This document shows, in pieces, positions 31,877 to 42,256 of a DNA stretch of 64,000 nt. The notes beneath the pieces are model-generated. The model saw only the letters and a program-made list of their open reading frames with translations, made no database searches and was not told the origin of the DNA. The position numbers were made by a program, and so were the translations under genes. The first letter of the stretch is position 1. Each line of letters begins with the position of its first letter. Source of the DNA: Micrasema longulum (lineage: Eukaryota > Arthropoda > Insecta > Trichoptera > Brachycentridae); NCBI GenBank assembly GCA_022494885.1, contig JAGVSM010001251.1, positions 372,001-436,000 on the forward strand, read 5' to 3'.

Positions 31877-32260
31877 GTATATATACAAAAGTCGTAATGT
31901 GGTTAAATAAGAATATTTAATAACATTTAGTAATGTTTAATTTGTAAGTTTTTCTTAATATTAACACCTCACACCAGTGTGAAAAGGCCAAAATTCGCCT
32001 TTGGCGTTTTTTTTTTAAATTATGTGTTTTTAAAAGAGTCAATTTGATAAAATTTATAATGTTTACAACTTGTTCAAGTACAGTTTTTAGTGGACCGTGT
32101 AATGTTTTCGAAACTAGAGATTCTTCCTAGAGGGACTTATTCTCGATATTTACTATCTCGCGGAATTTTCTTTTTTTTTTTTTTTCGTGGTGCACTTGCA
32201 ACAAGTTTGCAATGCACCAGTCCTCCCCGGTGAACCGGTTAAGAAACACTGTTGTTAATT

Positions 32261-32574
32261 GATAAAAATTTACACAATGCAAACGAATTATCGTGGCTGC
32301 ATTATATAAATTAATAAACCAAGAATTTCGCTACCGTTATCGTAATTTTATTTTGTTCATGAAGAAAAATAACAATATCCGGCATAAGCTTTCCATACAA
32401 TTGACCAAACTCACAGTGAAAGGAGCAACGAAAACAGTAGATTCAAATTCAAGTAAAACAGCGGTAGACAAAATTGAAGTTTAGAGTTTACAGAAAAATA
32501 AAGTTTTTAGTATTAGCAAAACTAATAGGAAAACCCTCGGTCCTTAAAACAGATTAATTTTTTTCTTTTTATTT
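32261..32574. other. A+T-rich stretch without genes
   Basis: Contains one 63-codon frame with no recognisable product. Confidence 0.4.
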
Positions 32575-33511
32575 ATTTATTATATTATTATATTTTCTAC
32601 ATAATGTTTATTGTACATTGGCGGGCTTATTGCCAAATGGCAATTTCTTTCAACCAACCAGTAAAAAAAAAGTTTTTTTTTATAATTCAAGTGTAAAACA
32701 TATTCAAGAGAAAATAAAATTAAAAAGGCAAGGAAAGTTAAAAATACAACTAACTGTATTTGCATTCAAATGACCATAAATCAATACTCAATGGAAAAAG
32801 GGAATAAAGAAGAACGAGGGAAAGACTAAGGAAGAGAAAGAAAAGGTTTCTTTAGACGTGATTTAAACAGAGACACTGTAGTAACATCTTTGATAGTGGA
32901 TGGGAGATGATTCCACAGACGAGCCGCACGGACACTATATGAGTAAGAAAAGAAAAAGGAAATTCAAACGGGTAATAAGTGGGTGTTTTGAGAACTAGAA
33001 CGAAAAGGTTAACTGATGAGCGTTCAAATTTTTCACAGAGGTATAAATGAGTGTTAGGACTATAAAGAACAGTAAAAAGAAGTGAGAGAGATTCATAGCC
33101 TCTCCGTCTAATTTTGAGCCGTTTGCCTGTATGTGGAGGGATTGCTTTCAAAATATGCCAGTCAAGGGACAATTGAACGTAGTTATACAGAAAGCAGCCA
33201 GCCATAAAAAAGGGGAACTGAGATAATAGCCATTTTGTTAGAAAGAGTGAATTATAAAATCTACACAACAAGTAGAATATTTTTGACTTTAACAAACGAT
33301 AAACAATGAATACATTAGTTTTTTTATATATTTTACAATCAAGAATCTTAAAATGTATTGGACCAGTTTGTATGATTTTTAAAGTACCATAAGATTTTTC
33401 TAGTGCTATGGGTGTTTTCTGCAAATTGAGAAATGCCGTTTTTGTGATCGACACCTTTTTCCGAAGATGATTAATAAGGTTTTTTGTATGCGGTCTGGCT
33501 GATTTTAGCAA
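32575..33511 (-). pseudogene. LINE C-terminal half (SVRAARLWNHLP family)
   Basis: The minus strand carries a broken LINE ORF ending with SVRAARLWNHLPSTIKDVTT, VSLFKSRLKKP and a stop near 32840. Upstream the 219-codon open frame 32852-33511 is partly in frame and partly shifted: YLCEKFERSSVN and IRRRGYESLSLLFTVLYSP are consistent with the post-polymerase region of the same family. The last 60 codons of that frame are the wrong phase. No catalytic YADD motif is present. The 3' UTR runs to about 32575 with the cgggcttattgcca block and tattatattatt tail. Confidence 0.75.
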
Positions 33512-33639
33512 AACATAGAATTGACCTTACTACACCCGATAACATCGATATCTTATTTTCCCAAAATTGTGGACTGGCTGCTTTCTGCATTGCTACGTTC
33601 AATTAAGGTTCATGTTGATTTTGACATAAATCGATAGGA

Positions 33640-33720
33640 AAACCTCAAACATCCAAAGAAAGACGCCAACCACTGCACCATGGAGCAGCCTCATTTCCAC
33701 TCGATTCCAATTTTCAGGAA
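33640..33720 (-). repeat. Val-tRNA-type SINE head, fragment
   Basis: The plus strand gacgccaaccactgcaccat/ggagcagcc is the reverse complement of a decayed ggctgctccatggtgcagtg head. The rest does not match. Confidence 0.4.
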
Positions 33721-34674
33721 TTTTCGCGTATGAGGAAAGGTCAGACCTTTCTTCATTCAAACGTAATCCCGTACTTCCTCCCTGGATTATGGCACTTAGT
33801 AGTGATTTGCACATCATAGATATTCAATATTGGCTTGTGTTAATGGTTTCGATTTTTTGATAAAATGTTTCTAATGGGAGCTAGGACCATCCAAAAATCC
33901 AAAACAGCGCCCAGTTTTATCTGCCATCTCCGAACATATGGTACATAAACAAGATAAATAATAAAATAAAACGGTAAAGGTACCGCTACATTTTTTTTTA
34001 TTCTGATACTATGCCTAATAAAAATATCAAAATTGGTTTAGTTGGCCAATATCAGTAGTGCAGTTGTCTTTTTCGCACTGTATCAGGAAGTCATCTGCAA
34101 GAAAGTGACAGAAAGAAAATATTTAAATACCTATCCATTAAAATTCCCAGACACCGTCTATCCTCTTAAGAGTAGTTGGTAGGTATGTAGTGGAAAACGC
34201 ACGTCAAAGGTTCTGGTAAAAAGAATTGATTTGAATGTAATTCAAAAATTGTGAACTTAAATTTTCAAAGTATGATTGTACCAATGTCGTGCAGTGGTTA
34301 TTTTTTGCTTGAAATAATGAAGAAGTTAATTATCGTGAGGTACTAATAATTATTATGAAAACTACACAAAACAAGTAGTTATAAACATGTTTAAGCTGGT
34401 TTTCATGGGTCGTTAAAAGTATATTATGATACAATAATTGAGCGAGCGGTATATTTCAATAGACTTATAAAAACCAATTAGACATTATCATTAATTTTGT
34501 GGCACAAGCTTCATCATCGCCTATAAAAAAAGTTGGAAAACTGAAAAATTGAACAAATAAAATCATTTTCCCATCTTGATACAGGTATTTTTATTTTATT
34601 TAATGTTAAGTTTTTATAAAAAATATTTTTTGTGATGATTAAGGTATTATAAAAAATATTAATAATGTCAACAT
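33721..34674. other. A+T-rich stretch without genes
   Basis: No recognisable gene or repeat. Confidence 0.4.
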
Positions 34675-34832
34675 ATTACAACAGAGACGAATAACATTAA
34701 AAATAAGAAATAAGGAATTCGAGGCATTTACCTGTCCGCTTAGACCAGACAATGACCGATCAAAAGCCTTGTTGCTGCCAAGATTTCAACATTACACTCT
34801 CTAAAATGTTCTCCATTTGTAATGCAATAAAT
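34675..34832. repeat. FBR, short hairpin copy
   Basis: The left part (attacaacagagacg, gaattcgaggcatttacctg) is an FBR arm in plus orientation. The right part (cagacaatgaccgatcaaaa, ctctctaaaatgttctcc) is the arm in minus orientation. Both are truncated, so the copy is a miniature head-to-head form of about 160 bp. Confidence 0.6.
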
Positions 34833-34839
34833 GTATGTA

Positions 34840-35560
34840 CTAACGGTGGCGGGTTTATTGCCATAAATAATATTTTTTAATAACTAAAAACAGACTTATG
34901 TAAGTTGATCAAGGTTTATTAACTTGCCAACTTTTAGATATGTTTGTTTTTGTTTTTGGGTAGATAGTAAATTTGAAACAGATTGAAACGTATTACTTTA
35001 GTGATTTTGTAAAAAAAAAATGTTACATGATGATGTATGAAATGCGTACGATATTGGATCAAGAGATAAGTTTGAAAGAAGATAGAGAGATAATCCAGGA
35101 TAAAAACACACATTTAAGAGATAATAAAATAATTACCTACTGCGTTTTTGTCAAAATGTTTTTTTTTCAAAAACTTTTTTGCGTGAACTCTTTTGTCCAT
35201 TTGGATTAAATCGCAGGAATTTTTTAACTTTTTTTTTTGCAACTAGCTTTTAATCAAAGGAATAGTGCTTACTTGATTTTGAAAAAACGATTACATTTGA
35301 TTTTTAAAAAAAGATTGCTTCGTACCCCGGTAGTAAAACAACTTCGAAAAAATATTTGCAAAAGAGAGCTGTTCCACCTGCCCTTGATATAAGTAAAATA
35401 ACATTCATTCGTAATAACAAAGGCACCACTCAAAGTTCACTAACTTGTGCCATCTAGTTTTTAATGTTTTCAGAAATAACAATAGAAAAATATAATGATC
35501 ATTATGCTAATGTTATTTCTTTAATTAGAGTTTATAAAAACTTTAAAAATGACGCATTTC
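34840..35560. other. A+T-rich stretch without genes
   Basis: A gcgggtttattgccataaat block at 34850 resembles LINE 3' ends. Nothing else was recognised. Confidence 0.4.
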
Positions 35561-35564
35561 CTTT

Positions 35565-35890
35565 TCATCTTCTTCTTCTTTTGCTGCTCATATCGGAAGT
35601 TGGCGACCGTCTATATGAATTGATTACGATCCTGGGCCAGTCTAATCAGCGCTGCTGCACCGACACCGTCTAACATTTCTGAGCCATGATGGTCTTTTCT
35701 GTCCCATAACTCGCCTGCTATCTATCATTCCTTCCATAATAAGTTGGAGATGGGCATACTTCTCATTGCGGAATACGTGACCAAAGTATAAGGCTTTTCT
35801 TCGTTTGACAGTGGTCGTAGCTCCCTCTCTTTGTTGATGATGCTTAAAGCTGCGTCATTGATTTTGGGACCGCAGTAATATTTTTAAGAA
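35565..35890 (-). pseudogene. RTE-like LINE C-terminus
   Basis: The minus strand reads GATTTVKRRKALYFGHVFRN, EKYAHLQLIMEGMIDSRRVM, GQKRPSWLRNVRRCRCSSAD, then a stop; a later TVANFRYEQQ piece is in the correct order. The motif K-R-R-K-x-x-Y-F-G-H-V-x-R-N...L-L-Q-L-I-M-x-G-K-I...S-W-L-R-N-L is typical of a common insect LINE of the RTE-like group. The 3' tail is a (TTC/GAA) microsatellite (cttcttcttcttttgctg at 35569). The copy is truncated 5' and broken by three stops. Confidence 0.85.
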
Positions 35891-36039
35891 TTATACTGTT
35901 ATTATGCTGATACAAAATATTCAAGAACATTTTTGCATACTAAGCTCAAAAACAACATTTTTGGACTTGTTCCACTATTGTTGCCCAGGTGCAATTTTAT
36001 TCCATCAAAAATAACAATCACTCAGAGCTTTTTTAAATG

Positions 36040-36352
36040 AGCCTTTTAAGTTAGATATTACTTAATTTACATTTAAGTCAAGAAAGAAATGTCACTATTT
36101 AAATATTTAAGTTGTCCCTTCTTCTTTTCTTTCCACCCCTTTCCTCTCCTTATAGTATAGTGTTAATATTTTGTGTATTTTTATTTTTTAAATCGTTGTT
36201 TTTAATTTTTGTGAAAAAATTGTAAGATTCAATATGTACTAGTAATTTTTTCAAACTGATCGGTTTGGGTAGGTAGGAAGAAACTGCCTTAAGGCAATTT
36301 TCCCGCCCTTATATTTATATAAAATGTATATGTATAAAAAGTGTTAAATAAA
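36040..36352 (+). mobile_element. LINE 3' end (LWN family)
   Basis: It begins in coding sequence (acatttaagtcaagaaag, TFKSRKKCHYLNI) and continues through a T/C-rich 3' UTR. A perfect inverted block (ctgccttaaggca) near 36290 is followed by cccgcccttatatttatata and aataaataaataaac. It is the same 3' end as 30115-30640 on the other strand. Confidence 0.72.
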
Positions 36353-36861
36353 TAAATAAACAAGTGTAATACTTTTAACTTTTTAAAATTATGAATAACT
36401 ACAAATGCCTCTGACCCCCTGTTTGTCTGACTTTATAAACGACCTCATTTGGGGCCATTAAAGTTATCTGAACATCTCAATAAATTTTTTACACGTCAGT
36501 AATTTAAAATATCGATATATTGTATTAAAACAACTTGTAAACAACATGATATTAAGCAGATTGATTGAAATTGCCAAATGATAGCGAGTCGATCAATCTT
36601 TATTAAATATAATTAGTTACTTTTATGGACGTTATCTTTAAACATATATTACGAATAAAACGTATTTGTAATTTTTCAAGTATTTTTAATATTACGAATC
36701 AAATTCTTTCAAACTCTAAATTCATTAATGGGGTCTAAAATTTCTACCGTCTATGTGCTTTGTAGCTACATGACTTATTGTAATCTTCGACGATTTAAAA
36801 AAAAAAATTCTAATTTAAAATAGTGTAAATGGGAGCTAGATTCCGTATCATTAATGCTGTT

Positions 36862-37058
36862 GGCGGCCTCCGTGGTGTAGTGGTCAAGACGCTTGACTCA
36901 CGCACGGAAGGTTCCGGGTTCGATTCCCGGTGAGAACACAAAAATTAAAATGTGATTTTTCTCAAGCCTGGGTGCTCTGTGATGTAATTCACCACTGTAA
37001 TTAGGCCTCCTGGCCTGTTGTGGTGCAAAAGAAAATGTAAATGTAAAAAAAAAAAATG
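36862..37058 (+). mobile_element. Val-tRNA-derived SINE, intact copy 1
   Basis: The head (ggcctccgtggtgtagtgg, cttgactcacgcacgg, gggttcgattcccggtg) matches a Val-CAC tRNA in D-arm, anticodon arm and T-arm. The internal RNA polymerase III promoter boxes A and B look intact. The body continues with atgtgatttttctcaagcct, gggtgctctgtgatgtaatt and cctcctggcctgttgtgg, ending in a poly-A stretch. The acceptor stem does not pair, so this is not a functional tRNA gene. It is likely among the youngest copies here. Confidence 0.92.
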
Positions 37059-37202
37059 TTTGTAGCTGTTAAACGTGCTGTAATCTGGCTTCTATCTTTT
37101 TTTTGTTATTAAATTATAATTGGAAACGAAGAAACAGAACCCCAACAGTCCATGCACTCTTTAACAGCAATACGCGTTGGGACATTAATAAACATTAACA
37201 TT

Positions 37203-37400
37203 GGCGGCCTCCGTGGTGTAGTGGTTAAGACGCTTGACTCACGCACGGAAGGTTCCGGGTTCGATTCCCGGTGAGAACACAAAAATTAAAATGTGATTTT
37301 TCTCAAACCTGGGTGCTCTGTGATGTAATTCACTACTGTAATTAGGCCTCCTGGCCTGTTGTGATGCAAAAAAAAAATGTAAATAAAATGTTAAAAAATG
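37203..37400 (+). mobile_element. Val-tRNA-derived SINE, intact copy 2
   Basis: Starts about 340 bp after copy 1, in the same orientation. Over about 175 bp I count only some four differences, for example ggtcaag/ggttaag and ctcaagcc/ctcaaacc. Boxes A and B are intact. The tail has A-rich runs interrupted by atgttaaaa. Either it transposed recently next to copy 1 or the segment was duplicated. Confidence 0.92.
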
Positions 37401-37639
37401 TAAAAAAAAATAATTTAATTGTACTCATAATTACTTGACTAGTAATTAGCATATCAGCAGAAATTTATTGGAGATTCACAAAACATATTCAAAAGAACAT
37501 TTAACTAAATGTAAACAATAAAACATACAATTAGAAAAATTTTTCCTTTTAGAGAGACAAGACATTACTTTATCGATAATTTTAATCCGTCGAAAAGTGA
37601 ACAGATTATTTCCCGTTTATACAAATTTCTTTGCTGTGA

Positions 37640-37870
37640 AACACATCAACCAAATTGTCTTTAGATACTTTCAAAATTTATATCGTATTGCAATTTAGAT
37701 GTTGGACTCTGAATACAGGTCCAGATAAATCTACAAACTTGCCTAAACTCCAAACTCTCCAAACTCGCAGGAACATGGCCTTCACTATTTTAGTAAATAA
37801 ATTTTTAAATAACTTGATAGATTGCCCTAAGATTCTTTCGTTTTTACTGGTTAAACACATATTTTTTTAG
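37640..37870 (+). pseudogene. Possible LINE ORF2 fragment
   Basis: The 71-codon frame at 37655 includes RCWTLNTGPDKSTNLPKLQT and LVNKFLNNLIDCPKILSFLL. The pattern W-x-L-N...L-x-x-L-Q-x-L-Q followed by K-x-L-N-N-x-I-D-C-P-x-L-L resembles the region after the reverse transcriptase of insect LINEs. No catalytic motif is present and the rest of the ORF is not found. The antisense frame is a shadow. Confidence 0.4.
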
Positions 37871-37874
37871 AACT

Positions 37875-39105
37875 TTGTTGATTGTTATTAGGGTGTTATT
37901 TCCCTTTGTCCCTACCTTGTAAATGATGAGGGGTGGTTTTAGAGCGACAGTGGAAGGGATATTGAAAGCTGTAAATGCAAATATTTGTTCGCGCTTTTCC
38001 TAACAGAATTTGGTTAGTAAAGGATGAAATATAATCGATTCGTAGTGAAAAAAAAATGCTCGCTTGTATGAGTGAATCCGAAGAAAGACATGTAGTCTTT
38101 AAAACGGATTCAGGTATGTAGTGGATGCTTTTAATGTTGTTAGGGGGTTGTTTTAATCATTTTTTTTACCAAACCATTTTCATACGTAGCTTTTTTGTCG
38201 TAAATTTGGTTGCAGGAATAATAACGTTGGAATACGATGAACAATACTCACATCTTAAATCATATCTTGAGAACAAAACTCTTAATTGTAGCCTCGGTTA
38301 GCTGTCTTTTGTAAGGACGATGCATTTTGAGATAAAATAGACAAGGTTTTGGTTGGACACAAAACAAATCTCACATAAAAAATCATTCCTTCGGGCAACG
38401 GTGAAGCAATGACCTATGTTTCTATTGACCACAACTTCCTTCACATAGAAAACCAATGCATAAATCCGAAATCCCACGTAGGTAGATGGACACACACGCG
38501 AAAATATAAATCCTTGGCATCAATACACAATTCCAACAAATTTATAACCGGTGAAACATTTAATTACACACCTTGTTCACAAGAGAAAAATATTGATTCA
38601 TTGGGAAAATAAAAATGTTCCTCCGGAAACCGATGCTTATTATCTACCTATGTAAATCTATAAAGTAAAAGGAGACTGCTGCGAGATATTGCATAGATTT
38701 AAATGCTATTAAGCGTGTTGTCTAAACGCCCTTTGAAATATATATTGGTTTCTGTAATGACATTTAATTTTTATTTTTGCTATTATTGAATTATGTACAT
38801 TTGTACATGCTTCCATTTTCTATTTTGTTGTATCCCAATTTAACACAGAACCCTTGGCCTCATAGAGTTTGAGATACGTTATTATTGTATTTTTTTGTAA
38901 TTTGTAAATTATTTTCTATTATTTTTTTATTGTATTATTGCCAGTCTAACTAAAGTTATTATCCCGTATTAAGACCAGTAAATTTTTTATTTTTTCATTT
39001 ACCTAAGAATATATGCATTCTTAAAGATTAAGTTGACACAAAGTAGAACGGTTTCTTTTTTCAATTTTCATAATATAAAAAAAAAAAAAAAAAACTTTTT
39101 TATTG
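37875..39105. other. A+T-rich stretch without genes
   Basis: No gene recognised. The part from about 38770 to 39000 is T-rich, with ggcctcatagagtttgagat, and could be a LINE 3' UTR, but it has no partner in this window. Confidence 0.35.
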
Positions 39106-39111
39106 ACGTTT

Positions 39112-39420
39112 TTGTTTTTTTGACACAGCAACGGGCCAAGAGACGATACAATTATAGTGTTGAATCGGAACACCCAGGCTCAAGTCAGGTTTCTTGGCCA
39201 TTATATTTATGGCCTCTATTTAGAGGCTGGTTAGCAGTTGGAAAAGAGAGGATATGGGAAAAGGTTATGAAAAATACATCACAATACGCAGATCAATTGA
39301 AAAACAATCTTTCTTTTTTTATTCTCGCAACTGTCAGAAATCGAACCCACGATGCCAGTTCCACAGTTAGCCGTCTAACCAACTGCGCCACAGTGCCTGT
39401 ATGGAGGCCATGGAGGCCAC
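39112..39420 (-). mobile_element. SINE-D: other tRNA head, same tail as the Val SINE
   Basis: On the minus strand the head reads cactgtggcgcagttggtta, gacggctaactgtggaac and gtgggttcgatttctgac, a different tRNA with good boxes A and B. The body is longer (about 300 bp). The last part (gagcctgggtgttccgattc, attgtatcgtctcttggccc, gttgctgtgtc) matches the 3' domain of the Val SINE (gcctgggtgctctgtgatg, ggcctgttgtggtgc). The two families therefore share a 3' domain, which fits SINEs relying on the same LINE. The 177-codon plus frame across it is a shadow. Confidence 0.8.
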
Positions 39421-39429
39421 CATTTTTAT

Positions 39430-40330
39430 ATGAATGTTTATATCAATTCGATCCTCTATACTCGTATTTGCTTGGTTTAAACAATATTACATTGCCCGTC
39501 GTATTGGTTCACTATCTTTATATGTATATTTCTTCTGTACATGTGATGTCATTGAACTCCTCCTAAACAACATAATAATTTTTCATGCGGTTTTCAGCGA
39601 AATGTAGATCTTTGCGATGCGCGTGTTCGTGGATATTTTTTTTTACAATCGAATCGGTAAAAAAAGGTTAGGAGCATAAATATTTTTTTCATTGACCTAC
39701 CAGGGTTGCATTTAACGAGAATGCATACTCAAAAAAATCAAAGGTTGTTGTTTTTTTTTTTTTAAAAAAGTTTGTTTTTGAATGTTTACAAACAATATTT
39801 GCTTTTTATGGATCCCAATTATTTCCGGAAATTCTTTATAATTTCTACCCATTTACTTCTTTTTATTGGATTTTCGGTAATGCTTAAATAATATTACCTG
39901 ACATTCAATACATTTTGAAAATTGCATTCATGAATAAAGTGCACCCCTGTTGGTGAGAAGAGCCAAGTTCGACATTTGCAAAAATAAATTCTAAATTTGA
40001 AAAGTTATTATTTTATATTTTAGAATTCAGCCATAAACAAGTATTACCTACTTAAATTCAATATTTGAATATTAATAATTTTTAGTTTTCGAATTCAATC
40101 ATTAACAAGTACCTAGGTACCTACTTATCAATTAAAAGTCTTTTTCCAAGCTAGTATCAGACAAAGCAACGTGAGGGCAGGACAACGTTTTTTAGGTCCG
40201 TTAGTAGAAAAATAAAAGTAGAGAGAAAACAATCAACATACATTGTCGAAAAGGGGTAAGCTTTGGACATCCTCAAAATATTGTTAAATGTTTGATATTT
40301 TTTAAAACATTGTTGATTTCATTATTTTAA
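39430..40330. other. A+T-rich stretch, short direct repeats
   Basis: At 40020-40125 a motif (gaattcagccataaacaagta) is repeated as gaattcaatcattaacaagta, the second followed by the 12-bp perfect palindrome gtacctaggtac. No gene. Confidence 0.4.
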
Positions 40331-40560
40331 GCATATTCCTGCTCGGGGACAAGTATAAACTGCTACAACTTATTGTTAAAGGCAAATTAAAGTGACACGA
40401 ACGAATGGGACGACACCGGATATCATGGCTTCCGAACATACGTGAGTGGACTGTTTCCGGTTCCAGAGGACGAAAAATAGAGAGTTCTACTTCACGGTGG
40501 CTGCCAATGTCAGTGAGACCTGATACGGTACCTAGAGAAGATAAGTGCAATGTGATTCTG
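40330..40560 (+). pseudogene. RTE-like LINE C-terminal fragment
   Basis: The frame from about 40339 reads GDKYKLLQLIVKGKLK, a stop, then HERMGRHRISWLPNIREWTV and degenerate residues. It aligns with KYAHLQLIMEGMI...RPSWLRNVRR of the minus-strand copy at 35565-35890, the same insect RTE-like family. 5' truncated and inactive. Confidence 0.78.
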
Positions 40561-40654
40561 GACGAGCACATAAACTCGATTATCATCCCTCATATATATT
40601 GCAAAACATATTATTAGTTTAATGCTCCATTTACAGGGCGTTTTATATAATATC

Positions 40655-41045
40655 TGTCTGTGTTCAGACGTACACAGAATACAGTCATCTGTGTGAAATG
40701 GAACCAGAACCCTGGATGAGGGATTTAGACCCACTGGGTACTCTCAGGTAAAAATCCTGAACGAGAAAATTGAGTGGAGGTTAGTCCGCCATGTTTTGAG
40801 GTGGCGCATTCGCCGACGTATTTTGAGGTCTTGGATTTAATTCTTGGCAGAGTGAACGTAAATATTGGTTTTAAAGGTAGTTTTCAATGCCAAATTTCAT
40901 TGTTTCTAGACTGGCACCTGAAACGTTAGACTAATCACTTTTTTATCTTGTAACAGATGATGGAAATACACTGCATTTGGTTTACAAATTCTGAGCCCTT
41001 TTCCCCAACTGGGGCGAAAATGGAAATAATGTTTTTTTTTATAAA
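40655..41045 (+). mobile_element. Gly-tRNA-type SINE, full-length copy
   Basis: All three modules are present in order. The 5' module has gtacacagaatacag, gaaccagaaccctggatgag and gggtactctcaggtaaaaat. The tRNA-like middle has ttgaggtggcgcattcgcc and ggatttaattcttggcagag. The 3' module has agactggcacctgaaacg, tagactaatcac, gaaatacactgcatttgg and ggggcgaaaatggaaataat. At about 390 bp it defines the full unit of which many fragments occur here. The 5' module precedes the tRNA-like part, so this is not a simple tRNA-headed SINE. Confidence 0.8.
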
Positions 41046-41555
41046 ATTATTTTCCTACGCAATTATATGTTAAAATATTGTGTTGTATTTTTAAAAATAT
41101 TCGATTTTATATTTGTTAGAAAAAAAGCTCGGTTTGAGGGCAACTTACCGTTTCCGTTAAATTAACATTGAAGCCTCAAGCGGAACACAAATATACATGA
41201 TTTTTAAGTCAACTCGTCTTTTGATTTATTGAATTTAATTAAAACGCGTTGTTGGGGTCTAAACACTTGTCTGTCGATATTACTTTTGCCGAAATTGCCT
41301 CAGGAAACATCCTTGGCACTTAAAATTACAACTTTATAAGTAATTTGATATTTAATTAATAGTTTTTTACGCACTTTACTTAATGGATTACGCGCATCAG
41401 TGTAAGTTTAAAAATTACATGTCTGAATATAACACATTTCGAAAGAATCTTGGTGGCTAGCGTATTCATTATAAAATATAATTTTGTTTTTGGAAGTCAG
41501 AAGGTTTTACTCATCATTTTTATATCTGCACCGAGAGGTACTGTACTGGATAAGA

Positions 41556-41860
41556 ATTCCAATTGCAGTGTGTTTGATACTTTTTGTTACATTCAAGATA
41601 AGGTGATCGCTTTAAAGCTTCAGTCGCCAGTCCAGGGACAGTAAAATATTAAGGAGTAAAACCAGCGTAAATATACATATATACGTCGGTTTCTATTGAA
41701 CCTGGAACCCAAAGTATGGTAACCGCGTGCCATCTCCTATACTAGTGGACTTACCCCTACTTGATTTCCTTTTTCTGTATTTTTACCCGAGAATAGCCAC
41801 CGAGTATAAACTTTCGTCCCGGATACGCATTGCCGAACTATATACTGCAACATACACCCC
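41556..41860 (-). mobile_element. Gly-tRNA-type SINE, second long copy
   Basis: In reverse orientation the blocks are ctgtatttttacccgagaat (5' module), ccgcgtgccatctcctatac (tRNA-like middle, decayed) and gtcgccagtccagggacag with attccaattgcagtgtgttt (3' module). It faces the copy at 40655-41045 about 500 bp away. Confidence 0.72.
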
Positions 41861-42256
41861 TAATCGGAGCTGGACCACTTTGTGCTATTTTTAATGTTTT
41901 ATGCAAACATCTGCTCGGACGTAGATAAAAAGAATATCAGGAATACTAAAAATATTACCTTCTTTTTCTATAAGTCTTTTACAACCATTTTAGAAACGGA
42001 AATGTCTTATTTCAGTAGAGATGGTTCGATGAATATAATAATTTATTTTAAACTTAATTAATAAAGCTAATTGGAGTCAGCATTAACACTCAACCATATT
42101 TACATTGGTGGTAAAACAAATTCCCACGCAGATGCAGGGCGAAAAATAGCGGGAGACGAAGCCCAAGGGCTTCTACGATATTATTTAGCGGAGTAAACTG
42201 TAATTATATAGGTGCGAAGGTTTTCACGGCCACTGAAACCAATACGTTTCTTTTTT

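Larger units (their letters stand above)
30771..32251. mobile_element. hAT-like non-autonomous element
   Basis: The left end cagtggctcataaactttcc and the right end (read inward from 32251) cagtgtttcttaaccggttc fit the CAGTG...-type inverted ends of hAT elements. Flanks are ttgttaaat (30762-30770) and ttgttaatt (32252-32260), matching in 8 of 9 bases; hAT elements make 8-bp duplications. The 1.48-kb interior has no transposase reading frame. It holds a foldback MITE (31035-31258), a CA-rich block (31290-31350) and the hammerhead-like motif at 31842-31876. Confidence 0.72.

Noticed and set aside
32852..33511. 219-codon minus-strand open frame as an intact gene
   Set aside because: It overlaps a frameshifted LINE C-terminus. 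The recognisable motif (RAARLWNHLP) is in another phase, so the open frame is partly chance.
36862..36940. Functional Val tRNA gene (also at 37203)
   Set aside because: D, anticodon and T arms look tRNA-like, but the acceptor stem does not pair and a SINE body with poly-A follows directly.
39033..39566. 177-codon plus-strand open frame
   Set aside because: It runs antisense through SINE-D and includes homopolymer runs; no domain, and the SINE explains the sequence.
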